From assembly GCF_029227915.1 (NCBI RefSeq), contig NC_079886.1, positions 5,394,001 through 5,458,000 of the forward strand: 64,000 nucleotides of DNA. Reading direction: 5' to 3'. Positions 12,301 to 23,951 of the stretch are shown one piece after another; position 1 is the stretch's first letter; the number at the start of each line of letters is the position of its first letter. The position numbers and the translations under genes are program-made. This DNA is from Hydractinia symbiolongicarpus. Lineage: Eukaryota; Cnidaria; Hydrozoa; Anthoathecata; Hydractiniidae. The notes below the pieces were generated by a model. That model had not been told where the DNA came from and searched no databases. It saw nothing but the letters and a program-made list of their open reading frames with translations.

Positions 12301-15300
12301 TATGACTGTTTTTAATATGACTTTGGATTTGAGACATTTTATATATTATGTCCTGCTTCCTTCTCCATATAAACATTTTATACTGCGTCACAGTTCCCTA
12401 ATATATTTACTGTTGATTAATCTTAAAATAAAGCCCACTGGAAATTTTCTGGTTACCCCAATTTCCAGGATAGTTGTCCAAAGTCACAGAATTACCAACC
12501 TGCCATGGTTGTAAAAATGCTGACCAGACCTGCTGTTGAGCAAATTTGGAAAATAAGTAAAAAACAAAAAATAAAGCAAATTAAAAAGCTGACCAGACGT
12601 GCTGTAGAGCAAATTTGAAAAATAAGTAAAAAACAAAAAATAAAGCAAATTAAAAATGTTGACCAGACCTGCTGTAGAGCAAATTTGGAAAATAAGTAAA
12701 AAACAAAAAATAAAGCAAATTAAAAAGTAGTCATATGCCATTTTTACAAAGAACTACAAAACTATAAAGTAGAACTGTCACCATCAATTATTTTTAGTTA
12801 ACTATATTGCACATACTTCAGATTTTTACAGGGCACAAAGTGGATGTGTATTGTTTAAAACTTTTGTTTTGCCCGCAAATCATAAATTAACCATCATGAA
12901 TCAACAACAATAATACCTGCAACTGAATTTGTATAAAATCTTTAAGAATTTCCCGCTCTGACATAGAACAAAGCGCCATGATTCTTCTGACACTAATCAC
13001 CATGACAACTGCATGTCATCAAACTTATACTTTAAAAACACATAACCAATTGTTTTTGTTCTGCATAGAATATTTCCACTTTTACTAATAATACTGTCGA
13101 AGTTTTTTGCGCCTTATAAAAGATCACAGAACAGCAAGCAGAGTTACCATGATCAACTACCAACGTTTGTGTTGATAGCACCTTACACACTTACACCACG
13201 TCAGGGTTTTAAAATAGCTTGTAATGGAGATAGAAGAAATAAATAAATAAATTATTTAGAAAGAGTAAAACAAAAGGATCTTTACAAACTTGCTCCAAAT
13301 TTTATTCTCATTTTAATAATAATAATTTTAATAATAAATAAAGTTATTGATCATTTTCTAATTGGTCCTTTATATTGTTTTTTTACTGAAAACAAAAAAG
13401 AAACTTGAATTTTGTATTTGACTCCTGCGGGCAATCAATTTAGCAAAGGTGCTATCATTCACTTCATCTGAAGGAGCACGTTTGTTATCACCAAAAGATG
13501 CTTTGTTATCACCAAAAAATGCTTTGTTAATACGAAAAGATGATTTGTTAATACGAAAAGATGCTTTATTAAGCATGTTGAAACATGTCGTTAAAATTTT
13601 TTGAAAATAAGTATTTTTGGCATTAACTTCTCTTTATAAATTCTTACTTCCTAAAGATTTTACCTGAACCAAGGTTTTTATCAAAGACATGTGATTAAAA
13701 CTAAAATATGCAAAACAAAAACAATAAAATTATAAATTACTGCAAATAAAAAGTTTCATCATTGTTTAGTATACTGTTATCAGCATTGTTCTCTTTATGA
13801 TAAACAAAGAACCCGGGAGAAGTGAGTTTGGGAAAAGGCTGTTATACAAAGATTGAGCTTATATAATTTCAAAATCTTTAGAAACTCTGAAAACCAAATA
13901 TTAATTTAGTCTACTTGCTTATTAGTTAACAACAGTCTATTTATTAAATTTATCGAAAGCTCAAAAGCCGACATCTTTCTTTGTTAGATTTGTTATCAGC
14001 TGTTATCTTGAAAAACAATGAAGTTGCAAATAGTATTTCTAAATTGATTTGGTAGGTTCGAAAACCATGACACATATACTACTATGTCAAAATATTAAAG
14101 CGTAACACATTTTATATACGTGTTGATTTCCAGTGTAAGCATGTGAACTATGTATCTTGGAGATACTTGCAATGCACAATTCTTACGGTCCCTAGTTCAA
14201 CACAACAAATAATTTTTGCACAATGTAAATAAACATTGCAAAAATGGAACTTGCAATCAGTCTCCAGAGTTCCTGCACACAATCTTTTAAAATGAAGTGA
14301 AAAAACTAAAAAAAATAGAAAGTTGGCTGATGTGAATAATGTATCTTTATCTTATATTATAATATGCTTGTGTCAGTTACTACTGTTGTTCACTGTAAAG
14401 TCTCTGGTCACTCCTATAGGCTCACACATTTTTCACCCAGGGCGTGGAGTGAATAGGAATATAGATACGAATAGACGATTTTGACTTATTACCTAAATTA
14501 CTAAGTCAGCTGCTTAAACAAGCCCCAACTTTTTGCATCCAAGTCTTTAAGGTCCTTGCATGTCACATTAATTTCCAACGTTTATATCTATGTACTTATT
14601 GACATCAGACAACAATATAAAATTCATGGTAGCTGTATACAAATGGCGACAACTGTAGGATAAAACATTAGGTATTTTAGGTATTTTAGGACTAAATTTG
14701 GGTTTCATATCAGAGTATTTTTTAAATTATTTGTTACCCTATTCAAGAATATTTTTTTGACGTTCGTTCTCCTTTAAATGAACTTGGGTTTAACTATGGT
14801 GAAATAGTGAGTGGAGTTTCTTTGCTAGCATCCTCTGCTGCATCAAACTCTGTTAAAAATATCTGGAATAAACTCTTTAAACCATATCATACTAGCTGCA
14901 TGATTTACCTAACATGTCTGAAATTTTTAAAGAAAAACAAAAGTGCTATATGGAAGTTGAAGCTAAGAGGAGTGCAGTAAGATTCTTCAATTTTTATGTT
15001 TTAGCTCTATCTTTGTTGTTATTAATATTTCTCCAGTATAATTTTACAAGTGCATTGGAACTATATTGCGTGGGGATAATATTTTGAGGTTACAGGGTAA
15101 TGAAATATTGCTAATTATTTTGGGTGAAAGATAATAGCATCATAGCTTTAACATTTTAAAAAAGGTGAAAAAAATTAATATATAGTCTAGAAATAACCTT
15201 TATTAACTAAAGTTTTTTAAACATATGACTAAAAAAGGTTACAACTACTGTTGCTTACCATTTGAAGGAGAGCAGTTGATCCTCCTTCGTTTAGTGGTTC

Positions 15301-16309
15301 GAGCTTCTTTTGGGTCAGTGACAAAGTGTCCTAAAAAATTAAGAAACAGTTGTTAATTAATTTGGCTATATTTATCTTTCTTGTTTTGTATAAGAATACA
15401 TACAAGTCCTTTTTTCTTCTTTACACCAGCTAGTTCCTCTTCTTCAAACTCAGCAATTTCTTTTAGCAACTTTCTAAATACAAAAGAGGACAATAACTGG
15501 TTATGGCCAAGCAAGGACAAATTTATGTATTTCGCATTTTAAGACTTGAGACTGATTGAACTGTTAATAAAGCAGTTTATAAATTAACATAAAATTTCAC
15601 TAAATACACCATAGTATCAATTTTAAAGCCCTATATAAAAGTCCAGGTTACATATAATTCTACAACAACATACTGGTTTTCTAACTCTGAAATATCTGAC
15701 TGTAATTTCAAATGCCATTTTTCTGCTTGTGTAAATAATTGAACCAATAATAACACATTGGTGTGAGCTGCATTAAGAAGCTCAGTTTCAACAGATCCTT
15801 TGACTATGGCTTGTAGGCCATTCAACATTTCTTCCACCTCATCCACGGTAAATGTATCCTCATGGAGTCTACGATAAAATTTATAAGAATCATACAACAG
15901 GTATTAATGCATAAAATAATTTGAAAACGAATATTTTTTATAACACATTATGCTAATATAATATACAATATATATTATAAGCTCAAAATAAACTATGTGT
16001 AAAAGTGTAGTAACTGTTGTAAATAGAACAAACTAAATGGACCAAACCTGCTATCTCTGACATCTTGAAAACTTCCTTCTACAGATCGAAGTTGTTGTGT
16101 TCGGTTGTAGCGAGCAAACTTTAAAAACTTTCTCACTTCTTCCTCATGAACATTGTTAAGGCCTAAATCACCCTGTGTTTCAAAACAAAATTAAAAGAAA
16201 AATTCTGCCTATATATCTCTTTTACGTTACTAAAGTACATTTCACAAGCTAAAGAATCACAATATTACCATAATGGAGGGAATAATCTTCTCTCTTTTAT
16301 ATTTTTGCT
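9348..16309 (-). CDS. LZTFL1: LZTFL1, leucine zipper transcription factor-like 1 (BBSome regulator)
   Basis: In animals LZTFL1 is a cytoplasmic coiled-coil protein that binds the BBSome and restrains its entry into cilia. Exons, in transcript order: 16309-16269 (5'UTR plus ATG), 16172-16048, 15868-15674, 15473-15404, 15330-15259, 11534-11469, 11353-11231, 10901-10842, 10269-10225, 9727-9624, 9372-9348. The joined frame is 888 nt, 295 aa; human is 299. Matching segments include GDLGLN at the start, EDTFTVDEVEEMLNGLQAIV, NVLLLVQLFTQAEKWHLKLQ, the coiled coil from about residue 95, YRNMKKML and the C-terminal RLKKYEPD. The start codon is the last three bases of its exon. The region around residues 165-190 is proline/serine-rich and diverged. 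Two tandem donor sites follow the 11353 exon. The upstream start of transcription was not found; a LINE and microsatellite lie directly upstream. Confidence 0.95.
9486..9607. repeat. ~45-bp tandem repeat, about three copies
   Basis: Three diverged copies of a unit containing GCGAGATTTTTTGGCGAAAC and AAAGAACRAAA follow each other. The array lies in the last intron of LZTFL1, just downstream of its penultimate coding exon. Confidence 0.7.
12511..12729. repeat. ~70-bp minisatellite, three copies
   Basis: Three near-identical copies, 69-70 bp apart, carry GACCAGACCTGCTGTAGAGC followed by an A-rich run. The array lies in the large LZTFL1 intron between 15259 and 11534. Its antisense translation gives a repetitive phenylalanine/leucine-rich phantom peptide. 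Confidence 0.9.
13484..13572. repeat. ~24-bp tandem repeat, about four copies
   Basis: Units of the form GATGCTTTGTTATCACCAAAA, grading into TTAATACGAAAA variants, repeat about four times within the large LZTFL1 intron. The antisense frame translates as repeated NKASF/INKSSF, which is a repeat artefact. Confidence 0.75.
14770..15215. repeat. Dispersed repeat family R1, copy 2
   Basis: This is the second copy of the repeat at 4330-4880, in the same orientation and inserted in the large LZTFL1 intron just downstream of the exon at 15259-15330. It is shorter and carries small deletions relative to copy 1. No open frame or terminal repeat is visible. Confidence 0.7.
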
Positions 16310-16471
16310 CTGAAAAATAAAAAGACATATATACATTTTTTATATAAAAAAGGCTGAGTATTTTTAACTGCTAACTAACAAAATAATATATAGGAATGTG
16401 AAGCTTTAATCTCTGCTCTATAAGTGTTAAAAATGGTAGCATAATATATGCATAATATAATGTGTATATAT

Positions 16472-16472
<1 letters not shown>

Positions 16473-16565
<93 letters not shown>
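16473..16565. repeat. (TAA)n microsatellite, LINE 3' tail
   Basis: About 31 uninterrupted TAA units. On the minus strand this is an (ATT)n tail placed exactly at the 3' end of the truncated LINE, so it is most likely the element's own terminal repeat. The (ATT)n reads as polyleucine in one minus-strand frame, which is not a gene. Confidence 0.9.
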
Positions 16566-16568
<3 letters not shown>

Positions 16569-17312
16569 TTTAAAGTGGCTAGCCCAGAAAATCACAAAAA
16601 CCTATAGTTAGTGGATTGTTTCCACTGGGGGCCACTAGAACAAAAAAGAAACAAAAAATGATAAACCTTAGACTGCCTCAGCTCTATCAAACATAGTAAC
16701 ATTTATAATCTGTGAAAATTGAAAAGAAAAAGAATAAAAAACAAAAATTAAAAAGTTAAAAAGTGATCTCCATTAGAATTTGCCAAATATATTAGAGATG
16801 GAAGTCTTAAACGAAAGCAGACTTCCATCACAGGTCACTTGGTCTGGAAGATTATTCCACACTTTTGCAGCTCTAAATGGGAAGGCTTTTTTGCCAAATT
16901 CCGTGTTTGCCAAGGGAAGTGTGAACCTGTTTTTTGAAGCTCCTCTTGTTTGATGATTATGACAGTTTTTTGTCAAAAGGAATTTTGAGCGCATGTAATC
17001 AGGAGCAATGTGATTCATGGCTTTGAAAACTAATATGGCATCGTTTTTGATGAGTAAATTATTCATTGAATATTCCCTCTCTTTCCCAAGAAAGGTACGG
17101 ACACATTTTAATCATTTTTCTAGTTTTCCCAATCTACCTTGGGTGGCACAAGCCCATGCCGAGGAGCAGTAGTTGAAATATGGCATGACAAGTGCATTAA
17201 TTAAAAGGTTTTTTATGTGAGGTGTTAAACAGGATGCAATGGTTCTAATTTTAGAATATTTAATTAGTATTTTTCTATTTATGTCATTAATGTGCTTTTC
17301 CCATTGCATTTT

Positions 17313-18731
17313 TTAATCAAATGTTACCCCAAGATATTTAACTTTTTCGCTCCTCTTAAAAGGAATACCCATATAGTTGATAGTTTTGTTCTCAACTTTT
17401 TTTAACTGGCTGTGGTTGCCGAAAAAGATTGTTTCAGTTTTGTCTGTATTAATAGTCATTTTGTTATTATTCAGCCAGAGGTCGACTTGCGAAAGTTCTA
17501 ACTCGACCTGGGAGACAAGGGTATCCAAAATAATTATTGTATCATCTGCATATAGATGGTGGTAGTTTGAATTTATGACAGATTTTAAGTCATCAATATA
17601 CAAAAGAAAGAGCAGGGGCCCCAACACAGATCCCTGCGGCACCCCAAAAGCGTCTTCATGAAGCAGATCTGATCCTGTGTCGTTTACAAGATTCAGCTGC
17701 ATTCGGCCCGTTAAGTGGGACTCGAACCAGTCAAAGGCAGCATCTCTGATGCCAAAACACCATAGTTTTTTTAACAAAATTTTATGATCAACAGTGTCAA
17801 AAGCTTTTTTAAGGTCAATGAGCACAGCACAAACAAAGTTATGTTGGTCGAGCTCAGTAAGAATAAAATCAGAGACATCGACTACTGCAGTTTCTGTGGA
17901 AAAGAGTTTTCGAAATCCGGACTGTCTGTCATTCAGGAAGTTGTGCTCAGAAATAAAATGAGACATTTGCTCATGCACTAACTTTTCAAAAATTTTCATA
18001 GGAATTGGCAAAATGGAGATAGGCCGATAATTAGTAGGATCTGTTTTATTGCCACTTTTAAAAATAGGCGAGACCCTTTTAGTCTTCCAACATTTAGGTA
18101 CATAACCAGTAAATAAAGATTTGTTGAAAAGACTTGATAAATAAATACTTAAAACTGACGAATCTGCTTTTAGCAGTCGTGAACCAATTCCGTCCAAGCC
18201 TGTAGCTTTATTAAGTTTTAGTGAACTAATTATTTTTTCGACACTTTTGGTCTCAATACGAGCCCACCGAAAATCGTGTCCGCTAACAGGTGGATTAACA
18301 TTAGTAGTGTCAGAAGAAAATTTAGAGGCTAGTTTGGCACCAACACTGACAAAAAATGAATTGAATGTGTTGGAAATTTCTTTTGGGTGAGAAGTTTCTG
18401 TACCATCGTTTTGGACTACTCGTTTTATCGAGGTAGTATTGCCTGACTTATCAGGAACCAGTTTTTTTAGGGTTTTCCAAAGTTGTTTTGGCCGTTTTTG
18501 AAAGTCCTGCAAAACGTCATTATAGTACTCGTTTTTAAGTCGATTTTTGAGACCTATTACCTGGTTCCTTTTTTGTTTGAAAGCTTCCCAGTCTATGATG
18601 GATTTTGTTTTTGATGCTTTCCGTTTCAAGAAGTCTCTTTCTTTGATGGCTATTATTAATTCATCAGTGACCCATGCCTCAACACGGCCAGAAAATCTAT
18701 GTGTTTTAAAAGGGGCATGTTTGTCAGCCAC
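17313..18731 (-). CDS. LINE reverse transcriptase fragment
   Basis: A 472-residue open frame covers the linker and palm/fingers of a non-LTR reverse transcriptase. It contains [62 protein letters not shown], the catalytic YADD and NTDKTETIFFGN. The enzyme would copy LINE RNA at a nicked target. The frame is cut off from its endonuclease upstream by stops and a truncation, and from its C-terminus by a stop at 17310, so it is an element remnant rather than a host gene. Confidence 0.9.
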   Translation of the reverse strand: MADKHAPFKTHRFSGRVEAWVTDELIIAIKERDFLKRKASKTKSIIDWEAFKQKRNQVIGLKNRLKNEYYNDVLQDFQKRPKQLWKTLKKLVPDKSGNTTSIKRVVQNDGTETSHPKEISNTFNSFFVSVGAKLASKFSSDTTNVNPPVSGHDFRWARIETKSVEKIISSLKLNKATGLDGIGSRLLKADSSVLSIYLSSLFNKSLFTGYVPKCWKTKRVSPIFKSGNKTDPTNYRPISILPIPMKIFEKLVHEQMSHFISEHNFLNDRQSGFRKLFSTETAVVDVSDFILTELDQHNFVCAVLIDLKKAFDTVDHKILLKKLWCFGIRDAAFDWFESHLTGRMQLNLVNDTGSDLLHEDAFGVPQGSVLGPLLFLLYIDDLKSVINSNYHHLYADDTIIILDTLVSQVELELSQVDLWLNNNKMTINTDKTETIFFGNHSQLKKVENKTINYMGIPFKRSEKVKYLGVTFD

Positions 18732-19268
18732 TGTTTTAACATTTTTATTCAGTTTCTCACATGCTTCATCAAGGTCATCATAATTATTAAAATATGACCA
18801 GTCTAAATTCCTGAGGTCCTTCAGAAAAGCCTCTTCACTGAAGTTCTTGTAGCTACGAACCTTGCATGTTTTGGTTCAAATTTTGGCCTTTTGAATTTTC
18901 TGATCACATAAACTAAATTGTGATCACTGATGCCTAAATCCATGACACCAGTTTTAGAAATACAAGAACTGTTAGAAAGTATCAAGTCGTTAATAATCTG
19001 ATGCCTGGACTATGATGGTGACATGGTAATCCATGGATCTTTCCAGTAGTCTATATTATTATAATACCTGCTGTCTGTCCATAAGTCAAAGATGGTAGCC
19101 GTGGGTAGCAGTGAGTGAATTCCCAAGAAATTTTTAACAGTTATATATATACATAATAAATTACGTATAAAACTGTAAGTTATGTAAGAATGTTAAACAA
19201 AGCAGTGAGACTTAAAATCATTCGTTGTAAGCATGAATGAACTGTAAGTGTTTAAAAATTGTAACACA

Positions 19269-20394
19269 TTTTTGTGCACAAACAGGCTTTGCCATGAGTC
19301 GCGAGCAATTGCTCGCGCCCGTGTAGTGCTTGCGTAAATGCTTGTTACCCGAGCATTCTATTGCTCGCGTAAATATTAACATTTTGAGATAACTGAAAAG
19401 ATATTTGGTGTGATTATTTTACACCCATCGTGCAACAGTTCATTCGCCATTTTATAAAACGTGTGCGATACGAACATTAATCTTTGCTGCGCATTCATTT
19501 TGCAGTGGAAAATTGGGGGACGTTTTTAATCGTGAACCCCAAACACGATGATCAATCCTAACTTCCTTTTCTACATGTCCGAAATAGTATTTAATGTTTA
19601 TTTTTCAGGTCATCACAAGCAAATAGGAAAAGATATGCCTCATTTCCAAATTAAAAAATCTTTATCTGCTTGGTTTAAATAATCTCTTTTTAAAAGGTAC
19701 ACGTCGGGCACATAAAATTTATACAGAAAAAAATTATACCGCATGTGGGTTTTGTTTTTAAAATTGATTGAATAGCAGTTGCGGCATAAAGAAAATAATT
19801 CATTAAATTTGGACCTGCTATGGTTTCAAATAAAGAAATTATCTACAATTAAATCCATGATAAATTGTCTGTTCCGCCTGTAAGTGCAGTTTTGCAGACT
19901 TGCGTCATCTGTGCTCTATCTGCGTTCACCTCCGCATTAGTTAAGAACCGCATGGCTGGATTTCTTATGTAAGACCTGGTTACCAATGACGAATGGGCCA
20001 GGCAAAATAAATTTATGTCTACGTAGTTCTTTTAACTAAGTCAGGAGTCGGTGAATTAGCTAGGATGGTCAGGTTGGCTAGGCTTGCTTACAAGTGGATT
20101 TAAAGGACCAGGACTATTCAATAATTCTGAGATCTAAAAGTGTCCGACCAAGACGGAAATTTATCGGACGTTTTAACCGACGAAAGTTGGAAACGAACTA
20201 CGGACATGTCCGACCTAACTGGAAATGTGGCGGACGTTTTAAGCACGCCTCTCCTGAAAAATATGCCCTGAGAGACTAAATGTAAAGTAGTTATTTTAGC
20301 GAAAAAATATGGTGAGCAAAATTGCTCGCGTAGACACTCTGACGCGAGCAATTAATTGGGAGGTTATTTGCTCATGACAAGGCCTGCACAAAAA
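19269..20394. mobile_element. Inverted-repeat element family M1, copy 1 (GCGAGCAAT ends)
   Basis: The ends are inverted copies: TTTTTGTGCA...CATGAG at 19269-19298 and its complement at 20371-20394. Inside each end lie several copies of GCGAGCAAT in both orientations, including the palindrome GCGAGCAATTGCTCGC (19301-19316). The core, about 19480-20215, matches 45160-45830 in inverted orientation. Neither copy encodes a recognisable transposase, so this looks like a non-autonomous DNA element. Open frames inside (such as 20094-20279) lie in the shared core but show no conserved protein. Confidence 0.75.
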
Positions 20395-21481
20395 TTGTCA
20401 TGCTTCAACGTGCTGGGTGATCTGTAGCACACACAAAAACTTGTGCATTAAATCTTATTTCACAAAGCCCTAGTAACAAATATTGAGGGGAGAAAATGTT
20501 ATTAGCTATAACCATGCACATGCACACATATAGCTAAGTAGCATAATATAGCTGAGAAATTTATCAAACCATTCTCTGAATGTAGCCATAGTTAAAAGGA
20601 ATTCAAATTACTTATGCTTCAACACACGCTCGAGAAGTGTAGACAAAAACTTTGTTTAAAAACACTGTTAAAAATTTTATATATATATGGCTAAAATATA
20701 TCAATAAAATGCCAAATGCATAATTACAGGGTACCCTTTTTTGCCTGTGCACTGTGCACTATGCCAGAAAACTGTGAAAATGAGAGATCGCTCAAATGAG
20801 AAATTTTCTTAATTTGTACCCCGCTAATTTCTTTATACACAAACGAACACATTAGAGAGATTATTGCCTGAAGTTTTTATTGTTATACCTTGATTGTGTT
20901 AATTGTGATTGGAATGAGCAAAACACTAAAAGATATCTTATGTCATGAGGAATCATACTTAGCTAAATGGGATCTGTTTCCTTGACGCAACACAAGTTAA
21001 CCAAGCACATTCACCACAGTCTGGGCTGAACTTTGAATACCTTTGTTATAACTCATAGAATTTTAAAATATATTAAAATATCAAAACAGAACAGAAAGTA
21101 TAGTACGTAACGTTGGTTATTAAATTCCTGATAAAAAAAAATCGTAAAAGTATTTCTCTGCTGCAGCTCCCTACACCATATTTTTTGTTCTCCCTCTGCA
21201 ATTAGGAAACCATAAGGTGCTCAACGCCAACGTTAGTACTCATGGGATAGCGAAGGAGAGTTCTCCTGTACGTGAAGCGTCCTTCGAGATTTCTCAGCTG
21301 TTTCTTTTAATTTTTACCTTATTCTGATTAATAGTTAATGAAATCTGCTGAAAAGTGAATAGAGTTTTCTTTTGTATGTGAATAAAGAATTAATTTTCGC
21401 GAGGGCTAATTCTCGCAAGAAATTTTATAAAAATTAAATTAAATTCTCGCGAAGTTGCCAAGTACTAAAATATCTCGCGAG
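20395..21481. other. Intergenic, nothing recognised
   Basis: No exon or RNA gene is identifiable. Near 21380-21485 the sequence has several TCTCGCGA-type motifs (CTCGCGAGGG, TTCTCGCAAG, TTCTCGCGAAG, ATCTCGCGAGAA), giving a local CpG-rich cluster in otherwise AT-rich DNA just before a hairpin element. Confidence 0.45.
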
Positions 21482-21750
21482 AATACAACGGCTCACAGTT
21501 TCAAAAAATTACTACGCGCGCATATCATGACATTACGTAATGCATATGCGCGCGCAGAAAGGCAGTAAAGTATCTTTGCTCAGAAAAGTCAAAGTTATGA
21601 TTTCCAAGGCAAAAACAAGCTAGGGACTCGTATTTCTACGTTGTTTGTTTACATTCTTTACTGCCTTTTCTGCGCGCGCATGTGTATTACGGTATGTTAT
21701 GATATGCCCGCGCAGTATTTTTTGAAACTCGTGTATTGAGCCCGTGTATT
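21482..21750. mobile_element. Hairpin MITE with long CG-rich inverted arms
   Basis: The segment 21498-21570 is inverted at 21656-21728 (about 73 bp per arm, high identity), and the match extends outward with small gaps through AATACA(A)CGGCTCA to 21482 and 21750. The arms carry alternating CG runs (ACGCGCGCAT, GCGCGCGCAGAAA) that stand out from the AT-rich surroundings. The loop is about 85 bp. The structure is that of a miniature inverted-repeat transposable element; the superfamily is unknown. Confidence 0.85.
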
Positions 21751-22096
21751 GTTTCGCGAAAAAAATATATATGATTCCAAAGCTTCTGCGTAGGATTCAT
21801 TAAATTTAACCTGCGCTGAAGTAAATAAAATTAAATTCTAGGTACAGGGGGAAAGATAATGTAAATCGAATAAAGAACAAAAAAAGTCCAACTTTTGCAG
21901 AAAATTAATTTTTGCGAATAGCAAGTTTCACATCCCAATAACTTTCGCGAGAACTAATTTTTGCAAAACTAACAAGACTTGCGAAGGCTTGATCCCTAAA
22001 ATATGTGAGACAAAAACTAAATTAAAACGGTTTGTTTTTTGATTATTGGATCCACAGTATAGTTCAAAATTGCAGAGATAACTCTTTTCCGTTGAC

Positions 22097-22234
22097 GTCT
22101 GGAAGGGCATTTTCCGCCAATAAAAAAATAACACATATGAATTTCGCTTTATAGAGTGGCTACCTGAAGCGCACCCATGGAATTTTATTCTTAAACTTTA
22201 CATCTCTAGATTGGCGGAAAATACCCTTCCAGAC
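22097..22234. mobile_element. Short inverted-repeat element (138 bp)
   Basis: A 25-bp arm at 22097-22121 is inverted at 22210-22234 with only one or two mismatches (shared core GGCGGAAAATRCCCTTCCAGAC on the right arm). The loop is 88 bp. Size and structure fit a very small MITE. Confidence 0.75.
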
Positions 22235-23424
22235 TTCAATGATCTCATGGTTCAATGCTAAAAATTACGTTGAATGTTTCGATATTTTAGTAATTTAGAA
22301 AAGCTGCATTTTCAAGCTCGACCCCAGCACCTTTTACCGTCGCTAGAACTATCAGAAAGCGCAGCGCCGTTGAGAAGCAAATAGTCCTGGGGACGAGGTT
22401 GCTGCATTGTTTCATTGGCATCAAAAGTTAGATAAAAATTTCCATCAGAAAACAAAAGGTAGAAAGAGATATATACATATTTACATTACACGACTACAAT
22501 AATATAAAAAATGATAAGAACATAAGGACTTTTAAGAATGTGCTGCCAGCCCACTTTAAAACATTTAGTGATTTTTATAATAATGATCTATGGAAATAAT
22601 CCTGATATTCGACGATGGATGGACGACTTTCTCTGTTTGTTTTTTTTCATTTCTCTCTCTCTCTGGTTTTCTCTCTCTTTCCATTTTTCATTATACCTTC
22701 CTTTCTTTTTTTAGTAGAAAAATTATTGTGTGTGGCCTGGCGGTTACGGTACTGATTAGTCGAGGAAATGCTGAAATGCAGGCAAAAGCCGCCAAATGAG
22801 GTGGACAAAAATGCAGTCGCGATAATTAGATCTAATTAATTGGAAAAAGAAAGTTAACCATGTTCCAGAAAACGTTTCTAAATTTGAAATTCCGTAACTA
22901 ACACCTCAATTGCTTTTTAGGTTGTTGATATTGGAATGGAACCTGAAAAAGGTTCTGTCTCAATATAACAAACCTCAAAAGCCTTGGGATGGGGTTGGAA
23001 AGAGATTAAAGGTGTAAAAAGGAACTTGATTGCAAAGTCACAAAATGTTCAAAAAAATGCCTTCTAAAACTGTTTAATTTTATCTACTGTTACATTTCAG
23101 CTCACGAGATGTTCAGACTATCCGGTAATAAGGCTATACCTTCCATTTCGTGCAAAAAATATCGTCCTCTAATTAAATGTCCGCCTTTTGAAAAGTTTTT
23201 TATAAGAGTTTGACTGGAAAACGACCCCTGAAAGAATATTACTTGCTAATCAAAGGTGTCTGCTAATTTGAGAAAATACTATGAAAAAAAGAACCTGTAA
23301 CCTTCAATTTCATAGGGTGATTTTTCCAGATTCACAAGATAAGAGTGATCTACGTGGGTCAACTTTAGTTGTTTGGCTGTTTTTCCTACCTAAAGCTACC
23401 ACTTGATACTAAAAAGAATCTCCC

Positions 23425-23583
23425 CCCTATGGGTGGTGATTGACCCATCTATGAGTGGTGGTTTACACGTCTCTAGGTGGTGGTGACCCGTCTCTATGGG
23501 TGGTGATCGACCCCTCTATGGGTGGGGGTTTACCCGTCTCTAGGTAGTGGTTTACCCGTCTCTAGGTGGTGGTTGACCCCTCT
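23425..23583. repeat. ~25-bp minisatellite with CTCTAGGTGGTGG core
   Basis: About six imperfect copies of a unit such as ACCCGTCTCTAGGTGGTGGT follow each other, with variants reading CTATGGGTGGTGATYGACCC. The strand asymmetry is strong (G/T-rich on plus). It lies downstream of the MEIOC stop codon. Confidence 0.9.
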
Positions 23584-23945
23584 TGGGGCCTATATTAAAT
23601 GGAACATTTTTTTTTCAATTTGAACATTCGTAATCCTGATTAAATCATTTTTAAAGTAATAATCATTAATATTATAATTCACATTAAACGTTCTTTAATA
23701 AATAACGCAAATAGAAACCATTCTTCACATAAACAGCACGTAGAAACCACCAATAAATGACATCCAATAATCCGCTCTTATGATAATCTGCTTCGTTTGT
23801 TTACTTTTGTAAAAATTTGGTCGCGTTTTAATTTGAAAATTGAAAAAAGTACATTATAACTGTAGTTATTAGTCAACGTGTTCAACCAGATTTCTAACTG
23901 TCGCTAGTTTAAACACCTGGACAAACATTTATGTCGTGAATACTC

Positions 23946-23951
23946 TTTATT
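23946..23951 (-). terminator. Poly(A) signal for MEIOC
   Basis: AATAAA on the minus strand, about 63 bp past the MEIOC stop codon; position and strand fit the cleavage signal of this transcript. Confidence 0.6.

Larger units (their letters stand above)
16473..19142 (-). mobile_element. 5'-truncated non-LTR retrotransposon (Jockey/CR1-like)
   Basis: The minus strand encodes the end of an AP endonuclease (about 19142-18870, with YWKDPWITMSPS and GISDHNLVYVIRKF), then a linker and a reverse transcriptase open from 18731 to 17313. RT motifs are intact: [13 protein letters not shown] (motif A), [20 protein letters not shown] (motif B) and HLYADDTIII with the catalytic YADD. A stop at about 17310 separates the RT from its C-terminal part (17309-17112 and 17066-16773, ending KVWNNLPDQVTCDG). 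The element ends in an (ATT)n tail. It is truncated within the endonuclease and carries several lesions, so it is dead. It lies directly upstream of the LZTFL1 start-codon exon, on the same strand. Confidence 0.92.

Noticed and set aside
12484-12741. Hydrophobic repeat protein on the minus strand
   Set aside because: It is the translation of a three-copy, 70-bp intronic minisatellite.
16371-16595. Polyleucine open frame on the minus strand
   Set aside because: It is the antisense reading of the (TAA)n microsatellite forming the LINE tail.
22590-22799. Serine/phenylalanine-rich small protein
   Set aside because: Its composition follows a CT-rich tract; only a few residues just upstream hint at a LINE tail.
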